From Branchiostoma lanceolatum (Eukaryota; Chordata; Leptocardii; Amphioxiformes; Branchiostomatidae), in contig NC_089731.1 in NCBI RefSeq assembly GCF_035083965.1, positions 1,974,001 to 2,038,000 on the forward strand: 64,000 bases of DNA, read 5' to 3'. The notes under the pieces are model-generated. The model searched no databases. It was not told where the DNA came from and worked only from the letters and a program-made list of their open reading frames with translations. Shown piece by piece: positions 26,145 to 37,800 of this stretch; position 1 is the stretch's first letter; each line of letters starts with the position of its first letter. A program made the position numbers and the translations under genes.

Positions 26145-26653
26145 CTTGTGAATTGGCATAGGCTAACACAGTCACGTCGTTGATCTTCGATCCCGTCTCC
26201 GGTCTGTGTCCCTACATCCCCAGTCTCTCGTAACTGACCCGTCCTCGGTAGGCAGGCTTGTCAGGTACGCCATCTTTTTTCTTCACGAGCAAACTGTACC
26301 TGTTTCTGTCAGCAGGTGGATAATCAAAGATTATTCCATCCTCTAGGCAAGCCAGGTCTTCCGGATCTACCCGTAGGTCGGATTCCTCCCTGAAAGTAGC
26401 TTTGATTCTCTCCCTGCTAGACATTTCAATCCGTTGCTTGACTTGATAATCAGCACGGACGAAGCCGCTGTCGAAAAAGTCCTTGGCGTCGTCTAATTTG
26501 TGGACGCAGAGCAGATTAACGTCCCATTCCGGAAAATGTACCTTGTTGGGGGAGACAATGAGGTATACCTTGTCCTCGCAGTAACCATTCCAGAGTTATT
26601 CCCACAGCTTGACAACGTTCCTGCAGGCAGCATGAAGTTTCGCCACAACAAAT
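26145..26653 (-). other. UPA-like exon of gene B carrying stops
   Basis: Homologous to the gene C exon 36266-35779. The segment GYCEDKVYLIVSP aligns with RDYIKDKAYVIVTP in gene C, and both continue with an H-K-x-D/Y core. The gene B copy has a one-residue length change next to its TAA and a TAG near its 3' end. Confidence 0.7.
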
Positions 26654-27683
26654 CTGAAAGTAGAAAAAGAAACAAAATGAATCCTTGAATATGCTATGAA
26701 ATGCAATTTTAGGCGCAAGTTGTATTGGACACGTCCGCAAGTTGAAAGACATTACCCCTGAAAGTTGTTCGTCTGGAAGACCACATGGCCATCCTCGTCT
26801 TTGGTGCCTGTCTGGAATACAGTCCACCTATCCGGCCTGCTGTAGTGAAGAACCACCGTCGATTCTGCTGTTGTTTTTTCCTCCTGGTCGCGTTCTGACT
26901 GTGTCCAGACCCAGGGCAGCCTGACGGTGACCGGCCGGAGGAACCGCTGTGGGAAGTCCTGCTCCACAGTCAGCACGGCGGACATGGTCGTTAAGTTGGT
27001 CCGGACGTCATCGGTAACTGGTACAGCTTCAACCTGTGTGTATTTGAAACAAGCCATGCGAATGACATCGAGAAGGCAAACAGAAACGAACGACACAGCG
27101 TATACCAGCAAGAATACAATGTTACCTCAACAGAGATGAAACGTGACTCATCAACACAGCCTTCAGGAAACCCCAGCGTCGCACCGCTGCGTTGAACGGT
27201 GAAGCCCTCTGGTCCTACTTCAAACGTGGGGATGATAGCCGACCCTCTCAAAGACTGTTGTTCTCCTGGAAAGTCAGATTTGACTTCATTGAAAACGAAG
27301 TAATTTTTTTTTTTTTTTGTAGACATGTGTGTCTTGTCTAAAATATATTGAATAACCCTTGAAACCTGCCACAACAATATAGTATGATAATTAAGATGGA
27401 TGTTTAAGAACAAATCACCTTGATACTGACTTTATTTTACTTCCTTTCTTCAACCAAAACTAGAATCACCGAAATTTGGTCACAAGCTGACGTGCACTGA
27501 CGTTAGGGATGTGTGACGTCAGGAGTGGGTCAAAGGTGGCCGGAAGTCAATATCAACCGACGCTAAACCGAGACGACGGCAGATATGGTCTTCTGTCCAC
27601 TTTTGTCAAATACCTGAGGACATTTCGGTGAGTCAAATTTCATTAGATTTCGTGTTGAAAAAAAAAATACAATTTTATCTCAC

Positions 27684-30669
27684 CTTGATGCTGACTCTGC
27701 GGAATGGATTCTGGCAACACCAGGCGATACAGCAAGCCAGGCCACTCCAGAAGGAGCTTAAGAAGTTTATCCTTTAGAGGACCGATGACATTCCAGCAAA
27801 GATGTGTTGCCAGTGCCATTTGGACTGGGATGGTGAGCTTGATCACAATCTTAACATACTCGTCTTTGGTCTCACGGTAAACGGTAATGGGAAGTTTCTC
27901 CCTAACGGCCACGACGATGTCTTTCCAGTCCTGTCTCGACTTGATGAGTTTGTTTACAACAACACTCAATCGCTCAAACAGTCCCCGTGGGCAGAAATGT
28001 GTGATCTCACACGTCACTGTGAACTCCGTCTCTTCCTGCTGTTTGATATCCTGATTAATGACCTCTGTTCTTTCTTCCTGTATATACCATGGGATGCAGT
28101 ATCCAATTGGTGTTGAAGTCTCTCCGTCCAGTTCATCAGACCGTTCCGTGTAGCACAAGCCGAAATGTTCCATCAGGTTAGTGATTACATCCATGTTTCC
28201 GACCGGTGTGGCGTGTGGTCCCAACAGGGCGATAACGACTTCTCTAGGCAGAAAGCCTCGGCTGGACAGGGTTTCCCGGATGTTTGTTAGTTCGGTCTTT
28301 GAGAAGCCTTTGTCTTTGAAACGAGGGTTCCCGATAGTAAAAACCTCTTCTAGATTGTGATGAAATATTTCCTTAATAACATCTATCAAGCCTGATGGAT
28401 CATAAAATACCAGATCCTTGAGTTCCGGTATGTCCGTGTACCTGAGGACGGTTCCCACCTGCTGCAGGTAAGACAGGACTGGCTCCAGTCTGTCCGCCAT
28501 GAGACCTGCCAGCTGTCCTTGCTGCAGACACTCTTCCCGCGTCAGCCATTTAGTCTTGTGACTTTGCAATCGGGCTCGTAGTGGGTTATTATGATAAGTC
28601 GATCTTGCAGACTGATATCGTCCAGTCCCATTGCCTCGCAAGTCACGCAGCTGCTGTTCCAAGTCCACCCATGTCCGCGGTAGGACCCTCCGAAGTACTG
28701 GGAAAAGTGCTGTGTTATTTGCTGTTTCTAATATGTGACTTCTAAGTGTGTCCAACCCAGATGTTGGTTCTGCCGAACTGATGCTGCACACACCTGTAAG
28801 TCTCAGCGGGCGCGTCAGGAGCTGCCGGGTACGTTCTAACTGCTGTTTTACTTCTCCCTGATCGGTCGATCCTGTAGCCACCTTAGCATTTTCCAACTTC
28901 TTTAATTGCTGTTGTATGTTACGTTTCCACATGCTATGTTGTTGTGTGAATCTTTTTTGGATGTCCTTGGTTTTCTCCTGTATTTCTATGTCACTGCACA
29001 TGTCCGTCTTGCTACACACTAATGTAACCACCGCCCCCGGCACGCGGGCATTCAGAGTGTCCAGCCAAAACCCCACGGCTTCAGTGTAACTCTGTTCCGT
29101 GCAGTTGTAAGTTTGGAGATTCACTGTCAATAAATTCAAAGCATCTTGTGTCAAGAAGAACTGATGAGTGAGATGGTACACATCATGGCCGCCAAAGTCG
29201 TACACTTCGAACGTGATGTTGTCATCAGGTGCCCACTGAGTTATCTCTACACAGTGTGTGCGGTCCTCGTATCGTGTCAGGGTGGACTCGCCACTCTGAA
29301 GTGTTTGTATCAGGCTTGTTTTCCCCGCCATTTTCTCACCCAAGACGACAACTTTCAGACGGGCGCTTACCTTTTCTTCTGAGCGTTCAAGTTCTTCAAA
29401 GTATTGCCTGATGGCTTTGATTCCCTGATAACAAACTTCAATTGGTGGTTTTATAAGTGGATTTCCACTGACGCTAATGTCATTGATATTGATGCTACTG
29501 AGATGTCCAACTTCGGCAGGTAACGTCTGTAGCATATTAGAGCGCAGGTTCAGCCATTCTAAATGTGCCAGTCTCCCCAATTCAGGAGAAAGTGTTTGTA
29601 GATTGCAGTTGGACAGATCCAAGTGTTTGATATTAGTGAGATGTCCAACTTCGGCAGGTAACGTCTGTAGCATATTAGAGCGCAGGTTCAGCCATTCTAA
29701 ATGTGCCAGTCTCCCCAATTCAGGAGAAAGTGTTTGTAGATTGCAGTTGGACAGATCCAAGTGTTTGATATTAGTGAGATGTCCAACTTCGGCAGATAAC
29801 GTCTGTAGCGGGTTAGAACGCAGGTCCAGCCATTCTAACTGTGCCAGTCTCCCCAATTCAGGAGAAAGTGTTTGTAGCTTGCAGTTGGACAGATCCAAGT
29901 GTTTGATATTGGTGAGATGTCCAACTTCGGCGGGTAACATCTGTAGCGGGTTAGAACGCAGGTCCAGCCATTCTAACTGTGCCAGTCTCCACACTTTTGG
30001 GGGGATCCTGTGCATCCCACACCAGGATAGATCTAAGAATTTGACGTTAGTAAGGTGCCCAATTTCCGCGGGTAGCGTCTGTAGTGGGTTACAGCGCAGG
30101 ATCAATTGTTCTATCTGTGTCAGTCTCCCTACTTCAGGTGGGAGTGTATGTAGCCTACACCAGGTCAGATCCAAGTGTTTGACGTTAATGAGCTGTCCAA
30201 CTTCCGCGGGTAACGTCTGTAGTGGGTTAGAGCGCAGGTCCAGCCATTTCAACTGTGTCAGTTTCCACACTATTGGAGGAACCGTGACCATGCCTGCCCC
30301 CCGTAGTTTCAGTGCCCAGATGTTGGTGAGTCCCGACATCTCATCTGGCAGCTCGATTATTTTATTCCAGCTGAGGTCAAGTTCCTCTAGCTGGGAAAGT
30401 TTTAGAACTGCATGTGGAACCGAGTCGAGGTCACAATCACATAGTCTCAATATTTTCAGATTTGTAAGTTTTGTCAGCTTCACAGAAAGATCGATGCCCA
30501 TATTTTTGGTTAAATCCAACGCCTCCAATTCTTCTAATTCAAATACTTCATTTGGCAGCTGCCTCAGATATTTGTTAGAAAGGTCCAGTGTCAAGAGGGA
30601 TACTTTTCTCTCTAACATATCCCACTCTTGAAGTTTCAACTTGTCTCTAAAGCTTGATCCAGCAGCCAT
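27684..30669 (-). other. Gene B LRR-ROC-COR exon
   Basis: About 995 residues, shorter than in A and C because it has fewer LRRs. The region near the ROC end has two adjacent copies of a 138-bp unit, 29501-29638 and 29639-29776, which read identically here. A third, slightly different copy starts at 29777. The exon ends in phase 1 at a GTGAGA donor, as in A and C. Confidence 0.88.
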
Positions 30670-30681
30670 GATGATGTTCCT

Positions 30682-31590
30682 GCTGTTTTTGAAATGTAGA
30701 AAAGGATGATTTTGAGTCAGTACTATGAAAATCAATTAGTAATTATACTTTGATTGACTGTTTGTGAGTATTCCCTGCTGCAAATATCCTATGTCTGATG
30801 GCATCGATGTAGATATCACAATGTCACAATGTCCTCCGCCCCCAAGAAAAGATATGAATTATGCAAATATTTTCTTATTCATATAACTGAAGAATAGCTG
30901 GAATCAGCGAGTCTAGTGCAGTCTGATGCCAACTTGCACAATATGCATCTACCTATGTGAATCATTCTAAGGTACAAATCTCCGTCTAATATCAAAAATC
31001 ATGAAAACCCATCCATCCCTTGTCGAGTCCATTTCTATACTCTGCAATACAACCAGAATCCAAACAAGAGTGCAAAGGTGGCCAAACCTACACTTTTCCC
31101 CGAGGTAACAGGCATATGCTACCAGAAGCCATGAACATAGGACGTCCAAAACAACATGCAGAAACATTTAATCCCGCCGAAGTAAAACAAAAAGAGCCGA
31201 TAGGGTACCCAGAATAGAATCTGACTTTTGCTTCGGAGGCACCTACCCACAGACTAAATGCCACAACAACTCTAGTTGATATGCTATCGATTCCACTCAC
31301 TTACTCACTCACTCACCCACTCACTCACACACTCACTCACTCACACTCACTCACACACTCACTCACACACTCACTCACCTACTCATTCACTCACTCGCTC
31401 TTTTTCTCTCATACTGCTAAGCCCAATAGGAATCTGATTATCAGCAGTCACAGTGTCACACACATTCTTTCTCTATGAACCGCAAAGAGCATGATTTCAA
31501 ACCGAAGGCACTATGCTATATATGCATTGTGTACAGTGGGGTCCATTGTGGGTAGTTTTCTATAACCCCACCTACCCTATTCTTCTCGTG
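30682..31590. other. Upstream of gene B, leader intron
   Basis: Between the gene B acceptor (30683-30685) and its candidate leader exon. Contains the TCAC microsatellite; no coding exon is recognised. Confidence 0.4.
31293..31398. repeat. (TCAC)n microsatellite
   Basis: About 100 bp of ctcactcac/cacactcac repeats with small interruptions. Confidence 0.9.
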
Positions 31591-32900
31591 CCAAGCTATT
31601 TCTGCTTGAATGCAGCAAAGCAAAATATATCCATCAATACGCTACTAATCCTTTTAAAGATTTGTATTATACTAAGTGAAAATGTTGGAACTGACCTTTA
31701 TGCTAGCACCAGGTAGAAAACAAACAAAAGTTGGTGACGACCTTGCACAAGTTTCCCCTTCTTAGTACTTAACTTTGCCAGTTCCTTCTTCCCTTCACAA
31801 GAGGACTACATGACGTCAAGTTAACCTCCTTGATGACGTCCTTCCAAGAATCTGCATTTCTCCTTTCATAGTCTCCTGTCTGTACCGTGGATGTTCCGGA
31901 AAGACTTGATGGAAATTTGAAGGCAAACTAGCCGAGTCGCGATCGGGCCCGGACCAAGGGCACCGCCACTCTACAACCCAACTGCGGGCCCCTCGCGTCA
32001 GCCCGCCTTTTACACAATACGGCAGGTGTAACCGTACCTGGTGTTTCTTGATTGCCATGGAGAGTTTACCTGTCGTGTGCAGACCTGTCAATCACCGCGA
32101 CACTGATCATGACTTCAAAGGGAATAGCAACAATTCAGCGTCAGGTTTGTTTTCTGTATAAACCACAGTGACGCGGCGTCAGGTTTCGGCGTCTTTCTGC
32201 CACTGTACCTTCGCATACGGCCACCTACTAGTACAACACTGACAGTGACATGAAGTTTGTTTACACCAAACAATATAATGCATTACATTACATTGACTAT
32301 TGGCACAGCGTCCTTTTTTCGGCGGGGAGCGGAGCTTGGGTAGCGGACTAAAGCTAAGAAGGCTGGACTCAAGGCTAAACAGCAACAACAGCGCCAGCTT
32401 TTCTTAACCTATAATGACGCGGCGTCTGGTTTCGAGGTTTTTGTAACACGACGTTTAGCGTTACCTGTTGCCGGCAAACCTGTCAATCAACGTAGTAATG
32501 GTTTCAAACCTGGTCTCAATAGCAGTGTCAAGTCTATTTGTTTTCACAGCGGGTAAATCTGTGTGGCCGAGACTTTCCGCAATGCTGCTGAATCACTTTG
32601 AAATCTACTGATACCAAACACTGCATATTGACTGAACTCTGATACCAAACACTGCATATTGACTGAACTCTTAGTTACTCTTACACTACCTAGTTATAAA
32701 CACATAAGTCTTTACAACGTGAAATGTAATCTTATAAACCCCCTGGGGGTAGGCCTTCGAAACACTACGTCATTGGGTGAAAAGGTAAAAGATTGAATAT
32801 TTACGCTACAAGTCACTTCACTTTTCTTATGGAGCGCTACCAGTAAACGTCGTGTATGTGAGATAGCATGATAGACATAATTGTTCATAATGTGTATGTT
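31590..32900 (-). promoter_or_regulatory. Promoter/leader block of gene B (copy 3)
   Basis: Paralogous to the two blocks upstream of gene A. The leader exon ends GCATAAAG at 31696, followed by GTCAGT. Conserved words include aactgcgggcccc, gctgctgaatcacttt, gaaacactacgtcat (CRE/ATF-like, about 32759-32773) and gagcgctaccagtaaacgtc. Retention of these words between diverged copies suggests functional elements. Locally, gacgcggcgtc is also repeated at 32171 and 32416. Confidence 0.55.
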
Positions 32901-33199
32901 AGCGGTGCTAGCTGAAGATTGGTCAAATTGTCTCTCAAACCCATTTCATCCGTGTAAATCTTACTTAGAGTTGAGTTGTATGGGCCAATCAACTACGCCC
33001 CCCCCCCCTGCTTTTCAGTACGCCACTGAATTGATCGTTGAGTATCGTGAGTATGCCTACTTCTTACGTCCGCTATTGACTATTTGATTTACTTCGACAC
33101 ACGAACTTCAGCTTCACAACACCTATCGTTTTCCTGACTGTAGTTGGTATTGTTTACTTTTGGCAAATCAACTAAGTTAAACTAGATATTGAATAAGTA

Positions 33200-33480
33200 A
33201 TGAGACTGAGGTTTTCAGTGCAAAATGTTTAATCACAGTAATGCAAAATGTATGTTTAACGTAACATGTATAACATGTATAATGCATAACATGTATAACA
33301 TGTAAAAACTCAGCAGAAAGGCAAACAGAAACTGCAGGCTCCCAACGCAGCATTGCAAGATTGTTCTGTACACCGCTGTGTACAATCTCCTGAGCGTTTC
33401 GTCTTGATTCAAATCCCAGTATGCAATTTACAGTCCCTTCGACCTGTCCAAAAAAGGCCAAGTATGTTGCCAGGTGATGT
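33200..33480 (-). repeat. 3' flank of gene C, paralogous to gene A 3' flank
   Basis: Shares with 11101-11400 the same order of words: aatcacagtaatgcaaaatg, runs of ACATGTATAACATG, aactgcaggctc and a chopped tgtacaccg. It lies just beyond the gene C stop codon and is probably 3' UTR. Confidence 0.7.
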
Positions 33481-33600
33481 GGTATAGTCTAGAATGTGCT
33501 GCGAAATTGGACCATTTTAGGAAGATTTCATACTTGGAATGATCGATCTGACATCACGAAATTTTGATACTCATGGAGTTCTACAGTATCAAGAACATTG

Positions 33601-34808
33601 TCACTGCAGCATGTCGCATTCTTCCAGGAACTTCCTGTGCGACTCTTCCCAGTATTTTGACTCCATCAGTTTCTGTTTGAGTTGTTTGGCAGCCTTAAAC
33701 TCCTTGCTTCCATTCTCCAGTATATCAATGATGCGGTCGGCCAGTCTTGCCCCGTCTTCATTGTCGTTGCCTTTGATTTTCACAATCGGACGGTCAAAGT
33801 CGACGTCATCTTGAGCCTTCAGGAACTTCGCAAGGCCGGAGTTCTGTGAAACGACAGTCGGCACACCTGCAGCAATAGCCTCCAGACCGACCAGTCCGAA
33901 CGGTTCTGCGCGTGACGGCATCAGGACGACATGAGCCTCTTTCATGTCTCTGCTCAGTTGTTGGTGTGTGCCGTGTTTCAGGGGAGTGAAGTGGAATTTA
34001 CCCTTCTCTACGTTGGCTTGGATGATTTCCTTACTTTCCGGGAAGTCTTCGGCACTCACACCGCGGACTCGCCACCTTGCCTTTGGGAATCTGTCTATGA
34101 CCATACTCATGGCCTTCGCGGCAAGATCGTAGCCCTTCAGCCTCTCAGCACCCTTAACTCTACCTATGGACAGCACTATTTTGGTTTCTGTCTCGACATA
34201 GGTCAGATTCATCTGGCTGAAGATGTCGGAAGGCTTAGGAAGGAACTCGTAATGCGGTTTTGAACCTTTGATCTGGTTCTTGTAGTAGTCATACAGGTTA
34301 GGCCCTACCGAAAATATGACATCCGCGCATTCCATGTCTGTCCGTATGGCGTCGCTTTTCTCTCCGATGCCCAATTCTCTACTCTCGCTCTTGTAGTGCT
34401 CGGTGTCTTCTGGGATGACGTGGTTGAAGAGTATCAACTTTGCACCAGGATATCGTTGCTCCTTGATGTTTCTTGCTGCACTGCTGGTGATACTAGCATG
34501 GCCAATGATGTAAGCTATATCTGATGAAAGGTTCGGATATCGAGCTAGGTGGTCGAAAGTGAGCCAGTCAAGAGTCGGCTGCCTTTTGTCAGCCATTAAG
34601 CTTGTTGGAAATACCAATTCCACTCCGTCTGCCCTTGCTTCATTGACTTCGGAGGCATTTAAAACAGTACAGAGAACCTTAGCTCCCGTTGAACTTAGTA
34701 GTTTGGCCAGCTGGCGATTTATAGTGGAGATTCCACCCTTGGAAGTACCATATTCGTCATTAACCAGTAGCACAACAGGCGTGCCAGAATATGACGTGTG
34801 TTGAAAGC
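33601..34808 (-). other. GT-B (GT4-like) glycosyltransferase module of gene C
   Basis: Terminal phase-1 exon homologous to the gene A module. It has VVLLVNDEYGTSKGG near its start and EPFGLVGLEAIAAGVPT with the E-x7-E signature near its end. The many conserved blocks between A and C imply both remain under selection. Confidence 0.85.
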
Positions 34809-37800
34809 CTAAGAAGAAAAAAGATGGAAAGTGTTTAATTGGTCACTCTTCTTTGCTATCAAGAGTTGTAGCATGGTTGCCTAATCTTTCTAATTTTGTG
34901 ACATAATGTCAATCTGCTTATTTCTTCTTCTTATGTATCACCATATACTTAGAATGACAGGTGCTAATGATAAAACCATATATAGAGTCATAAGATACCC
35001 AAGGAAGTCTTATTGGAGGACAATTACAGAAAAATCTCCTTAAAGGAATTGTCCAGTAACTTTACTAAGCAGTTATCATAGTGAGCCCCCTTACGATTAT
35101 TCTGCTATAGAGTCACCTATGCTACATGCTACATGATTTTCCCAGTAGTTTGGACAGATTACGTTTGTAAAATGCTAATGCGTGGATGGTAGGGTGGACT
35201 TATGTACGGTATGAGATACGCACCGTCTTCTTTTCTGATTTGTGGTCCGAAGAAGTCGGATATGGGGCCTGCAAAGTAGAGCTGGGACACAACTGCAACT
35301 ATCGCGGCAATCATCGCCATGGCAAGGAACGTTGGGAAAACGGGCACGTGTCGTCGTGTCCTGGGTGGAGGTGGGTCGTTTGATTCTGGTCTGGCTTCAT
35401 GGTGTTGATGTGATGGAGTGTGCTCACTCAAACCTGGAAATATAGAAACAGTAAACCAATGACTGAACGTGAAAGTTGGGACCTAGTTTGGCAACTTTTG
35501 CACATTTCTACCAAATACGGAAATGACAGAACAGTTTTAATCAAGATCACGTTTGCAATATATTTTCAATACCTGTGCTCTCGTGTCTTTCGACTAAGTC
35601 TGGAGGATCATTTTCTTGCACGCGGGTGTCTGTTGTCGCCGCTAAAAACAAAAGACAAGACGGCAGGAGTGTCAACTTATTGTGAAGTCTAAGGAATGTA
35701 TATTCATAAAAATCGGCGGATGTGAAGAATGAGCTCATTTCAACGTATGAGTGTCTTTCTAAGTACGCAGCATCTTACCGTGTTGCCGCTGTCGCAGTTG
35801 CACAAAGGCTTCAAACTGTTGGCCCCCTCCAGTCCCGGTCGGATTCGATGTTCCTTTTATTTCAAACTCGACTTTTCCGTCATAAACATCCTTCATCAGC
35901 ACAGATTCCTTCACCTTTAGCCTAACCGTGCGGGTTGTCGGTGGAGAGAGAACAATAGCTTCGCCTTCTGGAAGGTCCCGAGGGTGAGCAGCAACGTCTT
36001 CGTGCTGAGAGAAAGTAGCTTCGACCCTCTGATCCCGTTTTAGGGCTACGCGCCGCTTGGTCTGAGAGTCGAATCTTACGTCAGGCGACACGAACAAGTC
36101 AGGCAGGTTGTCGTATTTGTGCATACAGATGAGGTGCAAGAGTCTTTCGGTCACCACAGGCGTGACGATGACGTAGGCTTTGTCCTTGATATAATCTCTC
36201 CAGGTCCGCTGTGCCCAGCTAACTATGTCTTTGCTGCGGTTCCGCAAAACTTCCAGCACCCAATAGCTGCAGTAGAATCATTCAAGTGTAGTTAGCATAA
36301 TTAAACATTCGTATTGTTGTATTAATAGATCACATTACTACAAGCAAACGACAGGACTACAATGGGGGTAAATATCAGTGAAAACGTTTTCAACAATGCG
36401 TGAACATAATCCCAGCGTATGAGGTACAAGCCTGTTAACATACCCTTGAAAGTGATCAATTTGAAACATGACGCCGCCATCTTCCTCGTGAGTGTGTGTC
36501 TTGAAGAAGGTCCATCCGTCATCAAGACCGTAGTGTAGAACCACCGTTGTTGTTTCCTTTCCCACCGCGGGCTGAGTCCAGACCCAGGGCAGCCTGACGG
36601 TGACCGGCCGGAGGAACCGCTGTGGGAAGTCCTGCTCCACAGTCAGAACGGCGGACATGGCCGTGAAGTTGGTCCGGACGTCGTCGGTAACAGGCACGGC
36701 TTCAACCTGAGCAGGTATTTGAAACAATCATATAAAAGCGGTGCTACAATGACACTCTCAGCAGAGGATGAAAATACAGAAGACAACGCTACAGGGGATA
36801 TGAAGTCAATCTACAACTTACCTCGACAGAGATGAAACGCGTTTCTCTAACAGAGCCTTCCGGAAACTCGAGTGTAACGCCGCTGTGTTGAACAGTGCAG
36901 CCTTCTAGCCCTACCTCAAACGTGGGGATGGTGGCGGAAATTGTCAAGCCCTGCTGTGTTTCTGAAGTGATATCTAGCCAAATAAATAACAGTTTAGTTT
37001 TGAATTTGCATCAATAAATACAAAGTAAGTATTATAGGATTTTATTGGTGCAAAAGTTTCACGAGGACATCTTTCACTTCACATGAATCGGAATGCTGAA
37101 TAATAAAAAGAGCTACCTTTCTTTTCACCATGCTGAGTGAACGTAGAGTGCACTAGGTGGTAGAGCAGACCAGGCCACTCCTTCAGAAGAGTGACGAGCT
37201 TGTCTTTCAAGGAATTAATTGCCTCCTGAACTACCCATGCTCCCTTGATGAACCCGGCTGGAACAGTGAGCTTCACCACGATATTAACACGCTCGTGTTT
37301 CGTCTCGCGGTAGACGATAACGGGGAGACTCTCTAGATCGCTAACGGCCACAATGACGTCTTTCCAGTCCTGTCGGGACTTGATGAGTTTGTTGACCACA
37401 ACACTCAATCGCTCAAACAGTCCCCGTGGGCAGAACCCCGCTATCTCACACGTCACAGTGAATCCTTTCTTTTGCCTTTTTCGGAAATCCCGTTTCACAG
37501 TCTTTGGTCTTTCTTCCCGTATATACCATGGAATGCAGTATCCAGTTGGTGTTGAAGTCTCTCCGTCCTGTTCGTCAGACCGTTCCGTGTAGCACAAGCC
37601 GAAATGTTCCATGAGGTTCGTGATCACATCCACGTTTCCCACCGGTGTGGCGTGTGGTCCCAACAGGGCGACAACGACTTTTCTCGGTAGAAGTCCTCGG
37701 CTGGACAGGTTTTTCCGAATCTTTCTCAGTTTTGTATTCGAGAAGCCTTTGAGTCGTGGATTTCTGTTGGTAAAAACCTTCACCAGGTCGTGATGATACA

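Larger units (their letters stand above)
24098..30669 (-). pseudogene. ROCO gene B: LRR-ROC-COR-ZU5-UPA-like-death domain, with two in-frame stops
   Basis: Exons by splice sites and phase: 30669-27684, 27265-27126, 27033-26756, 26653-26145, 25980-25915, 25613-25491, 25170-25123, 24872-24615, 24138-24098 (stop TAA). ROC has P-loop GEKMAGKTS near residue 446, DFGGHD, and SKTD at the G4 position. ZU5 spans exons 2-3, a UPA-like region exon 4, then a linker with a basic KRPAKKFK stretch and a death domain (exon 8). This order resembles PIDD/UNC5 tails grafted onto a ROCO protein. Exon 4 contains TAA at 26598-26596 and TAG at 26214-26212 in the frame required by its neighbours, while flanking exons stay open. 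Either the locus is recently disabled, the product stops after ZU5, or I have missed a splice. The start ATG matches the paralogues, and its spliced leader has an in-frame TAA. Confidence 0.7.

Noticed and set aside
29477..30631. A 384-residue open frame on the plus strand across the LRRs (similar ones at 16860-17690, 18018-18431, 39513-40112)
   Set aside because: These are antisense shadows of the LRR repeats: periodic codon use keeps the opposite strand open. The sense strand has the LRR and ROC motifs.
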